From Caenorhabditis elegans (Eukaryota > Nematoda > Chromadorea > Rhabditida > Rhabditidae): a stretch of 64,000 nucleotides of DNA. The position numbers were made by a program, and so were the translations under genes. The notes beneath the pieces are model-generated. The model saw only the letters and a list, made by a program, of their open reading frames with translations. It had not been told where the DNA came from and did not search any database. Below, piece after piece: positions 60,390 through 64,000 of this stretch (positions are counted from its first letter, which is position 1; each line of letters opens with the position of its first letter). The stretch spans positions 1,550,001-1,614,000 of the forward strand of contig NC_003279.8 in assembly GCF_000002985.6 (NCBI RefSeq), in the 5' to 3' direction.

Positions 60390-63300
60390 ATGATCAGCGC
60401 TCTCGAGCGACGATATGAAAACCTGAGATTTGGGCCGCTTTTCCCGGATATTTTGAACGAGGATCGGCTTGTCGACTCGTTGGAGTCGTTTCACATGCTA
60501 GAAGTATAGAATTTCCCACAAAAATCGGCAAAAAACCACAAAAAACCCAAATTTTTCTGCAGGGCCACTCGGGATGCGTGAACACACTGCGTTGGAACAA
60601 GACGGGCGCACTGCTGGCGTCCGGATCCGACGATCGAAATGTGAAAATCTGGAAATCCGGCAGAGAAATCCATAATCTAGTGACCGGACACGAGGGAAAC
60701 GTATTCGCAGTCGAATTTCTCCAAAATTCCGGCGATCAGAAGCTGGTGACGGGCGCCGCCGATCGGGTTGTGGCTTTGCATGATATTGAAGCGAGCACGT
60801 GTAAAAAATGGGAGCTCGATGGAAGGGTTAAGCGAATTTGCACTGTTGAGCACGATCCCACACTTTTTTGGGCCGCTGTTGAGTGTGATAATGGAGTTCA
60901 GTGAGTTTTTTCGTGTTAAAATCTGAAAATTCGCTGAAAATTCCTCTAAAATCACGAAGAAACCTTAAAAAATTGTCCTAAAAGTCCATTTTTTGAGGCT
61001 CCGCCCATTTTTTGCAAGGTGTGCGCACACTTTTGCCATTTGTCCCAAAATTTTGAAATTCCACCGAAAAATTGAATTTTTTCGAACTTTAAGCTAAAAA
61101 TTCTTAACAAAACTGAGAATTCACAAACTTTGAGCCTAAAAGTTACAAAAAACACACAACTTAGGCTCCGCCCCTTTTTGCAAGATGTGCGCGCACTTTT
61201 GCCGTTCTGACAAAAACATTAAATTTTTCTGAAACTTTTGCTAAAAAATCTTAACAAAACTGTGAATTCACAAACTTTGAACTTTAAAATTTGAAAAAAA
61301 TCTAAAAATTACCCAATTTAGGCTCCGCCTACTTTTTGCAAGGTGTGCGCGCACTTTTGTCATTTTCCCAAGAATTTGATATTTTTTGACAAAGTTGCCA
61401 AAAAAAAATTGCAAAAAATGTTTTTTTCAAAAATCGCGCGGCGCCTTTTCAAAATGTGAGCGGAGCCTAAAATTTTGATTTTCAGACAATTCGACACTCG
61501 AACCGAGAATCCCGAAGTAATTATCCGCCATACTGCTGACCGAGAATTCCACGACGCAAAATCGGTGGCCGTGTCGGAAGCTAGGCCAAATTTGGTAAAA
61601 ATTTTTGAATATAGGTCTCGCCGCGAAATCCACTATTTTGAAGCTCTAAAACTTTAAAATTGACAATTTTCGTGGCGGCGAGACTCATGCGCCTTTAAAA
61701 GAATGTGTAATAGCTTTTTTCAAAAAAAATTGTTTTTTTTTTCAGATTGTAGTTGGATTCGACGAGACCGCTGTGAGACTGTACGATCGGCGTAATTTGA
61801 ATGCTCCAATGCTCACATTTTCACCATGTAAGCCAGGAAATGGGCTGAGTGACTGGGGGGCGGAGTGGCCACGCCCACAAAATGGTTATTCGGGGAAAAG
61901 CGACCGCAAAACTACACACAAAATTCAAAAATAATTTGAGTTTTGTATAAAAAAAATGGTTTTTTGATTGAAATACAAACCTGAAACTCTCAAAAAATTT
62001 TATGAAAATCCGAATAAATATCAATTTTCCTAAAATTTTGCCGAAAAATCGATTTTTCCAAATTTTTCCAAAAAAAAAATCGATAATTCCAGTTTTAGTT
62101 TTGAAAAATTCTTTTAATATTAGTGATATTAATCGATCTTTTAAAATTTTTTCAAAAAATCAATAACTTTTTGGTTTCAATTTGAGTTAAAATCGATTTT
62201 TTATCAGTTTTTTTTTTAACACTAATTTTTTTTCCAAAAATCGATAATTCCAAATTTAATAATCGATTTTATCAAAATTATCCAAAAAAATAAATGAATA
62301 ATTCCAGCTTTAGTGAAAAAATTTCAATCATTTTCTTTTTTTAAAATTTATTTTCAATTAATATCGCATCGCGGCTCGATTCTAGTTGTAAAACTAAATG
62401 TGTTTGTCCGTGTGGAGTACACGGCACTTTCCCACGCGTTGTCCGGCAGGCGATTGTCAATGGAGCGCGAAACATTTGAAGAGGAAGACCAGAATCCCAT
62501 GATATTCATTTTTCAAAACATTTTATATCGACTTTGCAAAAAAAAAGTAATATTGATTTTTTTAAATCCTAAATTTCCTAAAAATTTCAAATTTTTTCTG
62601 GCCTTCCTCATTCATTGACTCTTCCGCGCTCCATTGACAATCGTCTGCCAAATAACGCGTGGGAAAGTGTCGTGTACCCCACACGGACAATTACATTTAG
62701 TTTTACAACTATAATCGAGCCGCGACGCGACACGCAACGCGCCGTAAATCTACCCCAGATATGGCCGAGCCAAAATGGCCTAGTTCGGCAAAAACTCTTC
62801 CATTTCAATTTATAAGAAAAAACTTGGAAATACCTTTAAAAAATTCAAATTTTTTTTTTCCGAAATTGCTGAAATTTCGTTTTTTATCTCAAAAAATTGG
62901 AAAAAAAAGTAGCGAAATTTTGTAAAATAAAGTTCAGTCTTTTCTAAAAGATTTTTAGACATTTTTGGAGCTTTCAGACGAAATTCGATTTTTTGGGATT
63001 TTCTGGAATTTTCAAATTCTCAGAAATTAAAAAAAATATTGTGGAATTTTCAGAAAATTTCTGATTTTTGAAATTTCCGAAAAGTTTTTCAAATTTTCGA
63101 GCACGGATTTCTGGCTTGCCGCATAAGTTGAAATGGAAGAGTTTTAGCCGAACTACGCCATTTCTGGGGTAGATTTACGGCGCGTTGCGTGTCGCGTCGC
63201 GGCTCGATTTTAGTTAAAACTAAATGTATCCATTTCAATTTATGAGCGAAGCCAGAAATCCGTGTTGATTTTTCCCAAAATTTTAAACTAAAAACCACCA

Positions 63301-63895
63301 ATTCGAACTCAGAAAAATGTCAATTTTTCCATCAATTTTTCCAATAATAATTTCAAATTTAATTATCGATTTTTCCAAATTTTATCGAAAAATCAATAAC
63401 TTTTTAGTTTCATTTTAAGTAAAATTAGTTTTTTTTTTCTCAAATTTTCCCATAAATTTCCAATTTTTTTTTCCAGTGGGCGCAAACACGTATGCCTATC
63501 ACGCAACCCACGTGGCATTCAACAAACGTGGCACCGAAGTAGTCGTGAATCACGGTGGAGGTGGTGGTGTATATGTATTCTCAGTTGACGCGGAGCTGGA
63601 TCCAAAGTATATGGATAGATTTCATTCGGTTATGGAATTGCCTAGAGAGCCGGTGATCACATCAGGAGCTCTTCCATATCCGGATCTACGGGAAATTGGT
63701 TCAACTGCAATTCGAGAGAAACATTTCGCGAAGGCTATCGATTTTTATTCGGATCTTATTTATCGAAATGATGATCGGGAGTCCCACCAGGATCACCGTG
63801 CATTTTTGAGTGTTTGTCATTCGAATCGAGCAACGGCTCTACTGCTCCGCCGCCAACGTGGAGATACTTATGCATGTGTTAGAGATTGCATTAAG
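60390..63895 (+). CDS. WDTC1/adipose-type WD40-TPR protein, 5' part
   Basis: Five exons, 60390-60503, 60563-60900, 61486-61594, 61746-61827 and 63477-63895, join in phase to 354 codons; the gene continues past the window. The ATG is two bases after ATTACAG. WD40 repeats start at residue 39 (GHSGCVNTLRW ... SGSDDRNVKIW, 39-68), continue with GHEGNVFAVEF, the DTRT unit and GFDETAVRLYDRR, and are followed by the TPR region (AIREKHFAKAIDFYSDLI). This order is that of WDTC1 and Drosophila adipose. Known family role: substrate receptor of CUL4-DDB1 ubiquitin ligase and negative regulator of fat storage; loss of the worm orthologue is reported to raise fat. I believe the worm name is adp-1 (Y73E7A.9), not verified. 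Confidence 0.9.
60998..61360. repeat. GGCTCCGCCC / GTGTGCGCGCAC triplet repeat
   Basis: Three copies, about 160 bases apart (60998, 61164, 61320), of AGGCTCCGCCC, TTTTTGCAAGGTGTGCG and CGCACTTTTGCC, separated by AT-rich spacers that also match (ACAAACTTTGA). In the intron before exon 3 of the WD40-TPR gene. Confidence 0.85.
62365..63265. repeat. Three copies of the ~245-bp dispersed repeat
   Basis: A partial copy at 62365-62500, an inverted copy at 62596-62815 and a deleted copy at 63104-63265, which lacks the GTGTACTCC half. All lie in the last visible intron of the WD40-TPR gene. Confidence 0.85.
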
Positions 63896-63902
63896 GTTAG
63901 AG

Positions 63903-64000
63903 CACTGCAACTTTTTCCTCACGAGGGACGAGGAAAAGTGGTTTCTAGGCCATGGCCGAGGGGCCGACAAGTTTCAGCGGCCATTTATCTTGCTTTGTTT
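63903..64000. mobile_element. CACTGCAAC-ended element, start of a copy leaving the window
   Basis: CACTGCAACTTTTTCCTCAC and the CTAGGCCATGGCCGAGGGGC block match the left arm of the 19480-20273 element. It starts seven bases into an intron of the WD40-TPR gene. Confidence 0.75.

Noticed and set aside
62608..63301. Short frames with RTRPFWLGHIWGR-like translations, repeated elsewhere
   Set aside because: They come from the dispersed ~245-bp repeat and recur wherever it occurs (2854, 31379, 41817). They are repeat-derived, not a gene family.

Overview
The window is nematode chromosomal DNA, almost certainly Caenorhabditis elegans. It is AT-rich, with short coding exons bounded by nematode TTTCAG acceptors and GTAAG/GTGAG donors, several start codons lying a few bases after an acceptor (the arrangement of spliced-leader trans-splicing), and introns filled with palindromic and minisatellite repeats. 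The identity rests mainly on the reconstructed SRC-1: 533 residues with Lys290, Tyr416 and Tyr528 at the positions I recall for C. elegans SRC-1. This part of chromosome I is recalled, not searched.

Layout. 1-5889 (+): 3' part of a Nedd4-like WW/HECT ubiquitin ligase. 5890-17600: about 11.7 kb without a recognisable gene, holding palindromic elements, two hAT-type non-autonomous transposons with 8-bp target duplications, a tRNA-derived SINE-like element and C/T-rich unique islands that may be regulatory. 17609-29280 (+): src-1, six coding exons, with a tRNA-Arg-like gene and many palindromes in its introns. 29281-34283: repeat-rich intergenic DNA. 34329-43453 (+): an SLC35F1/F2-like transporter in eleven coding exons, starting with a 16-nt coding exon. 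43583-44338: four 189-bp tandem copies. 44980-46175 (-): complexin cpx-1, two exons, convergent with the transporter. 46200-50620: upstream repeats. 50624-51446 (-): an F-box-associated-domain fragment with no F-box. 51840-56772 (+): AATF/Che-1/Bfr2 ribosome-biogenesis factor. 57918-60036 (-): small two-segment membrane protein, not recognised. 60390-63895 (+, runs off the end): WDTC1/adipose-type WD40-TPR protein, divergent from the small membrane gene across about 350 bp.

The genes do not form one pathway. They are independent animal genes: protein ubiquitination, tyrosine-kinase signalling, solute transport, synaptic vesicle fusion, nucleolar ribosome assembly, and a CUL4-type substrate receptor linked to fat storage. 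I found no bacterial-type operon, CRISPR array or defence system. The less ordinary content is in the repeats: a palindrome carrying the same inserted element mirrored in both arms, an intron in which copies of the gene's own 3' splice site are tandemly multiplied, hAT elements with intact target duplications, and a large intronic inverted/direct triplication. All exon joins were checked for phase by hand. No alignment or database search was run.
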